Notes: generated from the letters alone by a model not told the origin. A stretch of 64,000 nt of DNA from Opitutus sp. GAS368 (GCA_945874455.1 CAMCHO010000002.1:1-64000), one strand, 5' to 3'; positions 25,125 through 34,657 are shown, counted from the first letter of the stretch. Made by a program: numbers and translations.

Positions 25125-27641
25125 ATGTCTGACTCCCCCTTCACCCAACGAGCTTCGTGGATTTGGTCCGCGGAGGCGACCCATGCCACGCCGGCTCCGG
25201 ATGCGGCCACGCCCTCGCACTATCAAGTGCGGATGTTTCGAAGGACCTTTGCGGTGGACGCGGAGCGAGCGGAAGAGGCCCGCTTGGTGGTGCACGTGTC
25301 CGGCGACAGCCGCTATTTATTTTTCTGCAACGGAGAGCTGGTCGGGCGCGGTCCGGCCAAGGGGGATGTGAACCACCATTTCTACGAAACCCTGGAGCTG
25401 ACGCCGCGATTGCGGGCGGGGCGCAATGTGCTGGCGGCGCTCGTGCTCGACATGTCGCGGGTGGCGCATCGGCCGGCGCACCTCGGCGCGCCGTGTTCGG
25501 TGATGACGTATGCGGGCGGGTTCGTGTTGGATGGGGTATTGCGGGGCGCGGGCGCGGCGGTGGGTGGCGGCGGTGGCGCAGCCGTGGCAGGCGATGACGT
25601 GTCGACGGATGAGCACTGGAAAGTCGCGGTGGATTCGGCGCATCGATTTCAAAATGAGGGCACGACCTTCGAGGGGTATCAGGGGTATTTTGAGCACCGC
25701 GTGTCGAAATTGATTCCAGACGGGTGGACGACCGCGGAGTTCGACGACTCCGGGTGGTCGGCGGCGACGGTGCTCTATCGGGCGGAGTTGCTGGTGAATC
25801 GGCGCGATCCGACGAGTCCGTATGGGCTGGTGCCCCGGATGATTCCGGCGATGGAAGAGCGTGCGGTGGGCGCGGCGTTTAAAGACGTGTTTTTGCCAGG
25901 TGGCGGTGAGCCGTCGGTGGCGTGGCGGAATGGGGTTGCGCAAGGGAAGACCGTGACGGTGCCGCCGCGCACGACGGTAGAGGTGATCGTCGATGTGGGT
26001 GAGTTGACGACGGGGTTTCCGCAAATCGAGACGACCGGTGGGGCGGGGAGTACGGTGCTCCTCACGTATGCGGAGGCGCTCAGGCTGCCCTGGGGTACGC
26101 CGGGGGCGAAATTGCTGGGGCGGCAACAACCGCTGGCGAATCTGGCTTCGCATTTTGCGGATGAAAGCACGGGCTGGACGTTTGACCGGCGCGGGAAGAT
26201 TTCCGGTTGGCGCGACCGCTGGGAACCGGCGGGGAATCAGGCGGACGGGGTGGGCGTGGTGAGCGCAAGGGCAACGGGCGAGGTGTTCGAGCCGCTGCAT
26301 TGGCGGGCGTTTCGGTATATCGGGATTACGGTTACGACGGGGCACGAGCCGCTCACGATTTGTGGGCTGCGGTATCGGTTCACGGCCTATCCGTATCAGG
26401 TGGCGGCGGAGTTTGCGTGCTCGGACCCGCGCCTGGAGAAAATTTGGCGGGCGGCGCTGCGCACGATGCGGCTGTGTTCGCACGAGACGTTTGAGGACTG
26501 TCCTTATTACGAGCAGATGCAGTATGCGGGTGACACGATGATCACGTCGAAGATCGCGATGCTCACGACGGGCGACTATCGGCTCACGAAGCAGGCGCTG
26601 TATCACTTCGACTGGTCGCGGTTGTCGGATGGGCTTACGCAGAGCCGGTTTCCGTCGCGGCTGGTGCAGGTCATCCCCTCGTGGTCGTTGCACTGGATCA
26701 CGTGTGCGCGCGACTACGTGGCGTGCTCGGGGGACGTCGCGGTATTGCGGGATTTGTTGCCGGGGTTTCGCGCGGTGCTGGATTGGTTTCGCCGCCACGG
26801 TGACGTCGATGGGTTACCGGAAAAATTGCCGTATTGGAATATCACGGACTGGTGTCCGTGGTGGCCGCGCGGCGTGGTGCCGGGCTCCGCGACGGGGCCG
26901 ACGTGTATTATTTCCGCGCAGTATATTTTGGCGCTCGACGAGACGGCGGGGCTGTGCCGGCTGGTCGGACGGGAGCGGGAGGCGGGGGAGCTGACTGCGG
27001 AAGCGGACGCGCTACGAGGGAAACTTCACGCGCGTTTTTGGTCGGAGGCCGCAGGGCTCTATTTTGACCGGCCGGGCGGACCGGAGATCAGCCAATACGG
27101 CAATGCGTGGGCGGTGGTGTGCGGCGCGGCGGGAGCGCGGGAGCGGGAGATTTTGCGAAGGCGTTTTCCGCACGACGAGACGTTGGCGCCGGGGTCATTT
27201 TTTTGGTGGCACATCGGATTTCGCGCATTGGCGGAGTGTGGTGACTACGACCGGATGCCAGAATTTCTGGGGCCGTGGCACGAGTCGGTCGAGGCGGGGC
27301 TCGATACGTTTGTGGAGGAGAACAGTTATTGGCGGTCGTTGTGCCATGCTTGGAGCGCGCATCCGGCGTTGGAATTCTTGACGCGCGTGCTCGGAGTGAC
27401 GCCGGCGGCGCCGGGGTTTTCGGAAATCGCGGTCGAGCCGCGGATGTGCGGCCTGACCCACGCGAACGGAAAAATCTGCACGCCGCGCGGGCCGATCACG
27501 GTGGCGTGGCGCCGGGAAGGCGGACGGTTGTGGGTGGAGATTGATGCGCCGCGGGAAACGCCGGTGCACGTGACCTTCCCCGACGGTACGAAACGTGAAT
27601 TCGCTGGTGGGCGGTGGGCGGAAAGCGGGTTGCTGCCATGA
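25125..27641 (+). CDS. Alpha-L-rhamnosidase-like glycoside hydrolase (GH78)
   Basis: 838 residues. Order: N-terminal carbohydrate-binding beta domain (residues 15-130, WIWSAEA, MFRRTFAV, VVHVSGDSRYLFFCNGELVGRGP), further beta domains, then the (alpha/alpha)6 catalytic barrel. The catalytic region has ETFEDCPYYEQMQYAGDTM near residue 455 (general-acid E/D segment of GH78) and later NSYWRSLCHAWSAHPALEFL. The C-terminal beta domain ends near WAESGLLP. No clear signal peptide is seen from the chosen ATG (MSDSPFTQRASWIWSAE); an ATG at 25035 gives an extra 30 residues without secretion signal. The enzyme should remove terminal rhamnose from glycans or glycosides. The stop overlaps the next gene by 4 bp (ATGA), so they form an operon. 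Confidence 0.85.
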   Translation: MSDSPFTQRASWIWSAEATHATPAPDAATPSHYQVRMFRRTFAVDAERAEEARLVVHVSGDSRYLFFCNGELVGRGPAKGDVNHHFYETLELTPRLRAGRNVLAALVLDMSRVAHRPAHLGAPCSVMTYAGGFVLDGVLRGAGAAVGGGGGAAVAGDDVSTDEHWKVAVDSAHRFQNEGTTFEGYQGYFEHRVSKLIPDGWTTAEFDDSGWSAATVLYRAELLVNRRDPTSPYGLVPRMIPAMEERAVGAAFKDVFLPGGGEPSVAWRNGVAQGKTVTVPPRTTVEVIVDVGELTTGFPQIETTGGAGSTVLLTYAEALRLPWGTPGAKLLGRQQPLANLASHFADESTGWTFDRRGKISGWRDRWEPAGNQADGVGVVSARATGEVFEPLHWRAFRYIGITVTTGHEPLTICGLRYRFTAYPYQVAAEFACSDPRLEKIWRAALRTMRLCSHETFEDCPYYEQMQYAGDTMITSKIAMLTTGDYRLTKQALYHFDWSRLSDGLTQSRFPSRLVQVIPSWSLHWITCARDYVACSGDVAVLRDLLPGFRAVLDWFRRHGDVDGLPEKLPYWNITDWCPWWPRGVVPGSATGPTCIISAQYILALDETAGLCRLVGREREAGELTAEADALRGKLHARFWSEAAGLYFDRPGGPEISQYGNAWAVVCGAAGAREREILRRRFPHDETLAPGSFFWWHIGFRALAECGDYDRMPEFLGPWHESVEAGLDTFVEENSYWRSLCHAWSAHPALEFLTRVLGVTPAAPGFSEIAVEPRMCGLTHANGKICTPRGPITVAWRREGGRLWVEIDAPRETPVHVTFPDGTKREFAGGRWAESGLLP

Positions 27642-28489
27642 GCACGGAGCCACGACTCGAACACGAAGGCGCGGGGGTGGTGCGCGTGCTGCGGGCGGAT
27701 GGCGGGCTGCTCTGGCGTTATGTGTTTGGCGGCGGCACGCCGGCGAACGAGTCGCCGCGGCCGTATGCCCATCCGGTGTGTTCGCTGGCGGGCGACGTCT
27801 TGACGAATTTTCGCCCCAACGACCATCCGTGGCATCACGGGCTTAGCCTCACGATCACGAGCGTGGGTGGGACCAATTTCTGGGGAGGGCCGTCGCACCG
27901 GGCGGCGGACGGTTATCAATGGCGGGATGATCACGGCGTGCAGATTCACCGTGCTTGGAAAGTCTGTACGGCGGAGCGACTGGAGCACGCGGTGGACTGG
28001 TGTGAACCGCGGTCGGGCCGTGAGCTGCTGCGCGAGCACCGCACCCTGCTGACGAGCGTCACGCAGGCGGAGTGGTCGTTGCGCTGGACGAGTGAACTGG
28101 CCAATGCGTCGGGGCAAGATCTGGCGCTCGACCATTACGAATCGCGGGGTGGTCTGGCGGGTTCGCACTATACGGGGCTGCAATTTCGCGGGGCGCGCGA
28201 CCTGCTCGACGAGCATGGTGATGGGCGCATCGGGATCACGGCGGACGGCGCACTGGCCGGTGAGGCGGCGGTGCAGGGAGCGGAGACCGCCGGGATGGAG
28301 TGGAATTGTCAGCACGACGGCACGCTGCGGCGCACGCGGATCCGGTTTGAAAATCTGGAAGGTCCGCTCCCTTGGTTTGTGCGCGCGAAAAATCCGTTGG
28401 CGGCGTTTTCGTTTCACCGAGGCACCCGCGCGTTATCCGCTGGTGCGACCTTGCGCCTCGATCATCGTTTGGTGTTCTCTCACGCATGA
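27638..28489 (+). CDS. PmoA/DUF6807-family protein
   Basis: 283 residues: LLWRYVFGGGTPANESPRPY, HPVCSLAGDVLTNFRPNDHP, WHHGLSLTITSVGGTNFWGG, LALDHYESRGGLAGSHYTGL and CQHDGTLRRTRIRFENLEG. The RPYxHPV...DHPWHHGL pattern matches the PmoA-like family (PF14100), which is common in sugar-degrading loci of Bacteroidota, Planctomycetota and Verrucomicrobiota. The biochemical function is not settled. No signal peptide. It overlaps GH78 upstream and the PLP enzyme downstream by 4 bp each, so it is translated as part of one operon. Confidence 0.8.
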   Translation: MSTEPRLEHEGAGVVRVLRADGGLLWRYVFGGGTPANESPRPYAHPVCSLAGDVLTNFRPNDHPWHHGLSLTITSVGGTNFWGGPSHRAADGYQWRDDHGVQIHRAWKVCTAERLEHAVDWCEPRSGRELLREHRTLLTSVTQAEWSLRWTSELANASGQDLALDHYESRGGLAGSHYTGLQFRGARDLLDEHGDGRIGITADGALAGEAAVQGAETAGMEWNCQHDGTLRRTRIRFENLEGPLPWFVRAKNPLAAFSFHRGTRALSAGATLRLDHRLVFSHA

Positions 28490-29772
28490 ACCTCGATCGA
28501 AAAACGTTTCTACGGCGGTTGGGCGTGGGTGCGGTGGGGCTGGCCGCAGGGGCGTCGACGCGCGGTGAACAACGTGCGGCGGCCGCGGCGGCGTGGCCGG
28601 TGTATTCCGAGCGCGAGCCCGAGCCGTATTGGACGGCGATTCGTGCTCAGTATTTGCTGACGCCGGGCTTTGCCTACCTCAACACGGGCGGGCTCGGGCC
28701 GGCGGCGGGGCCGGTGCTGGATATTTACGACCGGACGTCGCGCCGGTTGCAGGAAAAGTCGGAGACGGGCCACGCCTTGTTTGCGGAGGCGAGGAAGGTG
28801 CTTGCGCGGTTTCTCGGCGCGGAACCCACGGAAATTTCCTTTGTGCGCAATGCAACGGAGGGCAACGGAATCATCGCGGCGGGGTTGGCGCTGAAGGAGG
28901 GCGACGAAGTGATTTTTGACGATCACGCGCATCCGGGCGGCGCGTTTCCGTGGATCAACCAAGCCAAACAGCGCGGGGTGGTGGTGCGCATGTTCGAGCC
29001 GAGTGTGGCCGATGCAGCGGAAAATTTGGCGCGGATTGTGGCCCTCATTACGCCGCGCACGCGCGTCGTGCAGGTGTCGCACGTGACGGCACCGACCGGC
29101 ATTGTGCTGCCCGTGGTGGCGATCGCGAAGCTCTGTCGGGAGCGGGGGATTTGGTTTCACATCGACGGGGCGCAGTCGGCGGGGATGTTCCCGTTTGAGC
29201 TGCGCGCGATCGGCTGCGATTCGTTCGCCACGAGCGGACACAAGTGGATCGGCGGACCGCATGAGACGGGCGTGCTGTTTATCCGGCGTGAAAAATTAGA
29301 CGAGGTCGCACCGACTATGGTGGGGGCCTACTCGAGTGACCAAGCGGATCTATCGATGGCGATGGCCTTCGTGGCCGGCACGCAGCGGCACGAGTATGGC
29401 ACGCGCAACGCGGCGGCGGTCGTCGCGCTGGCGGCGGCAGCGGACACACAGGAGCGCATTGGGCGCGAACGGATCGCGGCGCGGGGACGGGCGATGGTGG
29501 CGCGGGTGCGTGCAGGCATCGCGGCGCTGCCCGACGTCGACATCCTCACGCCGGCTAATCCGGAGCTCAGCGCGGCGATGATCGCGTTTCGCACGCCGCG
29601 GATCGCCTACGACAAATTGTTCGGGCGGTTGCTCGGTGAGCATCGCTTGCGGTGCCGACCGGTGTCGGAGCAAAAACTGAATGCGGTGCGCGTGTCGCTG
29701 CACCTGTGCAACGGACTGGACGAGTGCGACCGCCTCGTCGCGGCGATGACCGCGATTCTGAAAACAACGTGA
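28486..29772 (+). CDS. Exported class V aminotransferase-fold PLP enzyme
   Basis: 428 residues. The N-terminus LDRKTFLRRLGVGAVGLAAG is a Tat-type signal (RKTFL variant) with hydrophobic core and Ala-rich cleavage region. The mature part is a class V aminotransferase (isopenicillin-N-epimerase/cysteine-desulfurase-like): YLNTGGLGPAAGPVLD, VRNATEGNGIIAAGL, FDDHAHPGG, VSHVTAPTGIVLPV, FHIDGAQSAGMFPF (the PLP-N1 Asp) and the Schiff-base lysine in TSGHKWIGGP. The Tat signal suggests export of the folded holoenzyme to the periplasm. Substrate unknown. The start is inside a 4-bp ATGA overlap with the PmoA-like gene. A convergent RidA gene ends 8 bp away. Confidence 0.87.
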   Translation: MNLDRKTFLRRLGVGAVGLAAGASTRGEQRAAAAAAWPVYSEREPEPYWTAIRAQYLLTPGFAYLNTGGLGPAAGPVLDIYDRTSRRLQEKSETGHALFAEARKVLARFLGAEPTEISFVRNATEGNGIIAAGLALKEGDEVIFDDHAHPGGAFPWINQAKQRGVVVRMFEPSVADAAENLARIVALITPRTRVVQVSHVTAPTGIVLPVVAIAKLCRERGIWFHIDGAQSAGMFPFELRAIGCDSFATSGHKWIGGPHETGVLFIRREKLDEVAPTMVGAYSSDQADLSMAMAFVAGTQRHEYGTRNAAAVVALAAAADTQERIGRERIAARGRAMVARVRAGIAALPDVDILTPANPELSAAMIAFRTPRIAYDKLFGRLLGEHRLRCRPVSEQKLNAVRVSLHLCNGLDECDRLVAAMTAILKTT

Positions 29773-29780
29773 TGCCCGCG

Positions 29781-30314
29781 TTATTGGACTTCCACGATCA
29801 TCTCGATCTCGACTACGGCGCCGCGGGGGAGCGACGCCATGCCGAGGGCGGCGCGGGCGTGTTTGCCGCGGTCGCCGAAGACCGCGACGAGCAAGTCGGA
29901 GCAACCGTTCATGACGGCAGGCTGCGCCGTGAAGTCGGCGGTGCCGTTGACGAAGCCGGAGACCTTCACGATTCGCTTCACCCTCGACAGGTCGCCGATT
30001 TCTTTTTTCAGCGAGGCGAGCAGAGCGAGGGCGGTGGTGCGGGCGGCGGCGTGGGCGGTCTTTTCGTCGGTGTCTTGGCCGACCTTGCCGGCGATGACTT
30101 TACCGGCGGCGTCGTACGGCAAGTGGCCGGAGAGGAAGACGAGATTACCGGCGCGCACGGCGGGCACGTAGTTGGCGATGGGCGAATTCGTCACGGGCAG
30201 GGTGAGACCGAGGGCGGCGAGTTTCGCCTCGGGCGAGGTGGACGTTTCGGCAGCGCCGAGCGACGCGAGCGAGACGAGGGAGAGGCACAGGGTGGTGATG
30301 AGGAGACGGCGCAT
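29781..30314 (-). CDS. RidA/YER057c/UK114-family protein, exported
   Basis: 177 residues: a signal peptide (MRRLLITTLCLSLVSLASLG, cleavage near AAE) ahead of a complete RidA domain. Family segments are NYVPAVRAGNLVFLSGHLPY, AAARTTALALLASLKKEIGDL, VKVSGFVN, and ARAALGMASLPRGAVVEIEMIVEV, which keeps the arginine used to bind the imine substrate. RidA proteins hydrolyse reactive enamine/imine products of PLP enzymes. Its neighbour is an exported PLP enzyme, convergent and 8 bp away, so a functional link in the periplasm is plausible. It is divergent from the Asp-box protein gene 20 bp upstream. Confidence 0.88.
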   Translation of the reverse strand: MRRLLITTLCLSLVSLASLGAAETSTSPEAKLAALGLTLPVTNSPIANYVPAVRAGNLVFLSGHLPYDAAGKVIAGKVGQDTDEKTAHAAARTTALALLASLKKEIGDLSRVKRIVKVSGFVNGTADFTAQPAVMNGCSDLLVAVFGDRGKHARAALGMASLPRGAVVEIEMIVEVQ

Positions 30315-30334
30315 GGTGGCGACACGTTGAATTT

Positions 30335-31342
30335 ATGATCATCGCACGACGACTATTTTTTTTCGCGCTGGCACTTTTGACTACGGGGGTCGGCGCGGCC
30401 GAGTTGCGACATGATCTCTATGTGTGCGTGAATCTGAGCGGGCAGGGGAGCGTAATGGGGCGGAGTGGACCCTTGTTGAGCGGCCTCTATCGCTCGGCCG
30501 ACCGCGAAAACTTTGAGCACCTCGGGCCGCACCACATTCGCACGTTTTCGCTGGCGCACGATCCGAGCGATCCGGCGCGGTTGTATGTGGCGCTGCTGGA
30601 CGGCGTGCTGCGCACGCCGGACCGCGGGAAGACGTTCCGGATCGTCACGAGCTGGGACATGACGGAAGCCAAGTCGATCTCCGTGGACCGCAACCGGCCC
30701 GAGCACGTCTACGCAGGGATTCCCGACGGGATCGCGGTCTCGCATGATCGCGGGCAGACGTGGCAACGGATGAACGCAGGTATTCGCCGCGCCTATACCG
30801 AGGCGATTTTGGTCGATCGCACGGCGGCAGGCCGCGTGCTCGCAGGCACTGAGAAAGGTCTCTACCTCACCGAGGACGGCGCGCGCACGTGGCGGCTCGT
30901 GCACGGGACCGAAAAAGTCACTCATAGCCTCCGGCAATCACCGCACGACCCGAAGGTATTTTTTGCCGCAACGGGTGGCGATGGGGCGCTGTGGTCGTCG
31001 GACCGTGGCCTCACATGGACGCGCCTAGCAGGAATTTCGACAGAGAGAACCTTGCACAATGGCGAGTTTGATCCGCGCGATGCGCGCCGCTTGGTTTATT
31101 GTGGCTGGGGCGCGGGAGTACAGGTGTCGGCAGACGGGGGTAAGACCTGGCTCGACCGGACGGCGGGCCTGCCGAAGCGCGAGGTGTGGAAAGTGGCGAT
31201 CGATCCAGACCTGCCGGATCGGATTTACGCAGCGCCGTATATGGAGCCGTTGTTCGCGTCGGATGATTTCGGCCGGACCTGGCGGAAGCTCCAGTGGGAG
31301 AAAGCGAATGTCTTCGATCTCGTGTTTGTACCCCGGAAATGA
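30335..31342 (+). CDS. Secreted Asp-box (BNR/sortilin-like) repeat protein
   Basis: 335 residues. Signal peptide (ARRLFFFALALLTTGVGAAE). The rest is a beta-propeller with repeated Asp-boxes: TPDRGKTF, SHDRGQTW, TEDGARTW, SSDRGLTW, SADGGKTW and SDDFGRTW. This architecture occurs in sialidase-like, sortilin-like and photosystem-assembly-like propellers; no catalytic sialidase residues are evident, so a binding or assembly role is as likely as an enzymatic one. Its stop overlaps the next gene by 4 bp (ATGA), and a third gene overlaps that, forming a three-gene secreted-protein operon. Confidence 0.83.
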   Translation: MIIARRLFFFALALLTTGVGAAELRHDLYVCVNLSGQGSVMGRSGPLLSGLYRSADRENFEHLGPHHIRTFSLAHDPSDPARLYVALLDGVLRTPDRGKTFRIVTSWDMTEAKSISVDRNRPEHVYAGIPDGIAVSHDRGQTWQRMNAGIRRAYTEAILVDRTAAGRVLAGTEKGLYLTEDGARTWRLVHGTEKVTHSLRQSPHDPKVFFAATGGDGALWSSDRGLTWTRLAGISTERTLHNGEFDPRDARRLVYCGWGAGVQVSADGGKTWLDRTAGLPKREVWKVAIDPDLPDRIYAAPYMEPLFASDDFGRTWRKLQWEKANVFDLVFVPRK

Positions 31343-33249
31343 CCATGAAAACTCGATCGCGCGTCGGCGCTTTTTTTTCTGTCCCGCCTCTCACGAGGCG
31401 GGCGACTACGTTAGTCTCGCTGCTGTTGCTCGCGGTGGTGACGGTCGGACTTGAGGCGCAACCGTCCTTCACGGCTCCGCCGCCGTCGACCGCGCCGGTG
31501 GAAGATCCGGCGCTGCGGCGCGACCAGTATCTGGCGCGCCGCATGGAGGCACTGCGGTGGCGGGCGGCGATGGCGACGCCGGGTGATCCGACGAAACTCG
31601 GACTCGCCGAGATTGCGGCGAAACTCGCGCTGCGCGAAGACGCTGCGGCGTGTTCGGAGCGTTTGATTGAACTGATGAAGAAGCCTGCGGCGGACATGTT
31701 CTGGATGTTTCCCGTGACCTGCATTTCGTATCTCGGCCGAGACCAGCTCACGGGTGAAGCCAAGGCGGCGATTCGCGAAGCGTGGCGCACGTATTATCCG
31801 CTGCGCGGCGACACCGAGAATCACTGGGTGATGTATTACACGACGATGCATCTCATGGCCCAGCTCTGGCCCGGTGAGGGCGAAGACCGTTGGTTCAACG
31901 GTAAAACATCAGCGGAGATTTCGGCGGAATCGCGCGCCTGGTTGCTGCACTGGATGGAGCTGACGACGACGATCGGGCAGGGCGAATACGACTGCACCCA
32001 CTACCTGGGGGAATATTCGATTCCGATGTTATTTCTCGCCACCTGGGCGCAGGACCCGGAGATGCGCCAGCGCGGAAAGATGATGCTCGACTGGGTGATC
32101 GCGGATTTTGCCGTGGAGACGCTCAATGGGATCTACATCGGTTCGCATGCGCGCACGGACGACACGACGGTGTTGGAGAAATGGAACGCGCTCTCCTCGT
32201 ATTTTGCGTGGCAGCTGCTCGGGAATTGTCCGCCCCAGGCGAGCTACGGCGGCTGGGGTATTTATTTCGCCACGGTGGCGGACCACTACGAGCTGCCGGA
32301 GGTGATCTATCGCATCGGCACGGATCGCAGCGGCGCCTACACGCATCTGGAGCGCAAACGCACGCGGCACCGTTGGCGTAATAGCGACGTGCGTAATGCG
32401 CCGGTTTACAAAACGAGTTACGTGACGAAGGACTACGCGCTCGGCTCCGACCAAGGCGGCCTGCTCCAGCCGATTCAGCAGCACTCGTGGGATCTCACCT
32501 GGGCGGTGCCGGATCCGCGCGGGGTGCACAACACGATCTTCTCGGTGCAGCCGTTCTATGGGGCGGAAGAGTTGATGATGTATTTCACGGAGATGCCCGA
32601 CTACATGCCGGCGGCGGTGACGTTTCAGGGGAAGCCGACCTACATTGCGGAGAGCAAACTCCTCGGGGGTTCGCCGTATGAGCAGATTTTCCAGCAGGAG
32701 GACACGTTGATATCGTTGAGCGATGTGCCGGCGAGTGCGCCCTGGAAACAAGTGAACGGTTTTTTCTCCAAAGACCTCGCGTCGATCGAGGAGGACGCGT
32801 CGGGTTGGATATTTGCGCAGGGTGGCAGCACTTATATCGCCTACCGTCCGCTCGCGGGCTACGAGTGGCGCCCCTTGGAGAAAGGCGGGAAACGCCTCTT
32901 CTCGCCGCACGCGAAAAACGGAACGCTTTTGCAGGCGGCGGCGGCGAGTGAATTCAAGAGCTGGGACGCGTTCAAGGCGGCGATCCGCAGACTGCCGCTT
33001 GAGATCACGTTGACGCCGACCCCACGCGTGACCTTCACCACGCTGCGCGGGAAGAAAATCGAGGTCGCTTATGGTGCTGCGCCCCGCGTCGATGGGCGGG
33101 TGGTGGATTACGCCGGGCAGTGGAAACTATTCGCCGGGCCGTATCTCAACGGGGAGGTCGGCGGTCGCACGCTCACGATGACGCACGGCCGTTTGAAGCG
33201 CGTGCTCGATTTCAACACGCTCACGATTACCGATGCCGTGTTACCTTAA
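31339..33249 (+). CDS. Secreted protein of unknown function
   Basis: 636 residues from the ATGA-overlapping ATG (MTMKTRSRVG); a second ATG lies two codons on. A signal peptide follows (TTLVSLLLLAVVTVGLEAQ). The helical middle part (about residues 60-330; WVMYYTTMHLMAQLWP, YLGEYSIPMLFLATWAQ, YFAWQLLGNCPPQASYGGWG) and the beta-rich C-terminal half suggest an alpha/alpha toroid plus beta-sandwich, as in some polysaccharide lyases and hydrolases. I recognise no catalytic motif and assign no activity. A REP-like palindrome at 31381-31402 lies in the signal-peptide coding region. Encoded between an Asp-box propeller and an M28 peptidase, so probably part of a periplasmic or surface process. Confidence 0.75.
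   Translation: MTMKTRSRVGAFFSVPPLTRRATTLVSLLLLAVVTVGLEAQPSFTAPPPSTAPVEDPALRRDQYLARRMEALRWRAAMATPGDPTKLGLAEIAAKLALREDAAACSERLIELMKKPAADMFWMFPVTCISYLGRDQLTGEAKAAIREAWRTYYPLRGDTENHWVMYYTTMHLMAQLWPGEGEDRWFNGKTSAEISAESRAWLLHWMELTTTIGQGEYDCTHYLGEYSIPMLFLATWAQDPEMRQRGKMMLDWVIADFAVETLNGIYIGSHARTDDTTVLEKWNALSSYFAWQLLGNCPPQASYGGWGIYFATVADHYELPEVIYRIGTDRSGAYTHLERKRTRHRWRNSDVRNAPVYKTSYVTKDYALGSDQGGLLQPIQQHSWDLTWAVPDPRGVHNTIFSVQPFYGAEELMMYFTEMPDYMPAAVTFQGKPTYIAESKLLGGSPYEQIFQQEDTLISLSDVPASAPWKQVNGFFSKDLASIEEDASGWIFAQGGSTYIAYRPLAGYEWRPLEKGGKRLFSPHAKNGTLLQAAAASEFKSWDAFKAAIRRLPLEITLTPTPRVTFTTLRGKKIEVAYGAAPRVDGRVVDYAGQWKLFAGPYLNGEVGGRTLTMTHGRLKRVLDFNTLTITDAVLP
31381..31402. repeat. REP-like palindrome in signal-peptide region
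   Basis: GTCCCGCCTCTCACGAGGCG continuing GG: a CCCGCCT, CTCACG, AGGCGGG hairpin that closely matches unit A at 6047-6075 but lies inside a gene and codes PPLTRRA. It suggests that a mobile palindromic unit has entered the coding sequence in frame. Confidence 0.5.
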
Positions 33250-34657
33250 AGAGGGTCAGACTGCGGTTCGCTTGGTGAGTGGACTGAGCTGGGCAAGGCG
33301 GACGGGAGGCCGCTCTTATTGGCGGCGCGCGATGCTGGTGGTTTGCGTCGGGGTTACGTTGGGAGCGGCCGAACCGGCGACGCCGCACGCGTTCCTCGAA
33401 AAACTCTGCGACGATTTCGGCGGGCGGCTGACGGGCAGTGTGGCTAATGCCGGCGCGATGGAGCGGCTCGCGTCGGAGCTGCGCGCGCTCGGTTATGCGC
33501 CGGAAAACATTCCGTTCACGATGCCTGGTTGGGAGCGCGGAGACGACCGCGTGGAGGTGCTCGCGCCGTTGGCGCGACGCCTGCGGGTGGCCGCGCTCGG
33601 GTATGCGGAGGCGCACGCGTCCTTCGACGCGGACCTCGTCGACTTGGGCAATGCGAAGGCTAGCGATTTGGATAAGTTAGAAACGCGCGGACGCATCGGC
33701 GTGCTCTCGCCGACCACGGCGTTGCAGACGAGTGAGATTGTGGCGATGGCGGTGGCGCGAGGGCTGCGGGCCGTGCTGTTTATTAACCGCGAGGGCGGCG
33801 GGCAATTGCTGGCGCGCACGGGGAGTTTTTCGGGCACGCCGCTGCCGATACCGATTTATTCGCTCGCACAGGAGGAAGGGCGATGGTTGCAGCGGCTCTT
33901 GGCGCGCGGTACGCCGGTGCGTTTACGGATGGAAACGAAGTCGCGCTGTCGCGAGGTGGCCACGGCGAATCTGCGACTCATCGTGCCGGGTCGCGTCGTT
34001 TCGCGGCTCGTGGTCGGCGCGCATTTCGACAGCTGGGATCTCGGGCAGGGCGCGATGGACAACGGCATCGGGATTGCGCAGCTCTACGCTTTGGCGGTGG
34101 CCCTGCGCGGTGCGACGCTTCATCACACGGTCGAGCTGATCTGGTTTAATGGCGAGGAGCAGGGCCTCGCCGGATCGCGGTTGGCGGCGGCGCAGCTCGG
34201 GACGACGCCGATCGTGGCGATGATGAATCTAGACATGGTCGGCGTGCCCATCGGCGTGAACGCGCTCGGCGACGATTCGCTCGTGCCGGCATTGGAACGG
34301 TGGCAAGCGGCTCGGCAAGGCACGGCGCGGCTGGCGAAGGGGGTGGAGAATATCAACTGGGTCGGCAGCGACCATACACCCTACCAACTCGCCGGCGTGC
34401 GCGCGCTGACCTTCAACGGTCCGATTCCGCGCGAGTCGGTGCGCCACTATCACGACATGGCGGATACGATCGACAAGGTGTCGCCGCAGTTGATCGACGA
34501 TTCGGCGGCCGTGATCGTCGATGGCGTGCGCGCGCTGGCGGCGGATGAAACCTTGCGGGCGGAGCGGCGGTCGCCGTCGGAAACGGAAAAGCTTTTCACG
34601 CGCTTTGGCTTGGAAAAACGGATGAAGGCGATGGGGCTGTGGGGTTTTGGGCCGTGA
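33233..34657 (+). CDS. M28-family zinc aminopeptidase-like hydrolase
   Basis: 474 residues, exported. The N-terminus has a positively charged stretch and a hydrophobic core (WRRAMLVVCVGVTLGAAE). A protease-associated-like domain (residues 120-235) precedes the catalytic core: VVGAHFDSWDLGQGAMDNGI (zinc His and Asp), WFNGEEQGLAGSRL (catalytic and zinc Glu), MMNLDMVG (zinc Asp) and VRHYHDMADTIDK (zinc His). All M28 metal ligands appear present. The start at 33233 overlaps the previous gene by 17 bp; an ATG at 33332 would remove the charged n-region, so I prefer the longer form. Likely degrades peptides or cleaves small conjugates in the periplasm. Confidence 0.9.
   Translation: MPCYLKEGQTAVRLVSGLSWARRTGGRSYWRRAMLVVCVGVTLGAAEPATPHAFLEKLCDDFGGRLTGSVANAGAMERLASELRALGYAPENIPFTMPGWERGDDRVEVLAPLARRLRVAALGYAEAHASFDADLVDLGNAKASDLDKLETRGRIGVLSPTTALQTSEIVAMAVARGLRAVLFINREGGGQLLARTGSFSGTPLPIPIYSLAQEEGRWLQRLLARGTPVRLRMETKSRCREVATANLRLIVPGRVVSRLVVGAHFDSWDLGQGAMDNGIGIAQLYALAVALRGATLHHTVELIWFNGEEQGLAGSRLAAAQLGTTPIVAMMNLDMVGVPIGVNALGDDSLVPALERWQAARQGTARLAKGVENINWVGSDHTPYQLAGVRALTFNGPIPRESVRHYHDMADTIDKVSPQLIDDSAAVIVDGVRALAADETLRAERRSPSETEKLFTRFGLEKRMKAMGLWGFGP

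Noticed and set aside
25317..26798. 493-codon open frame on the minus strand
   Set aside because: Opposite the GH78 gene; R/P/H-rich shadow.
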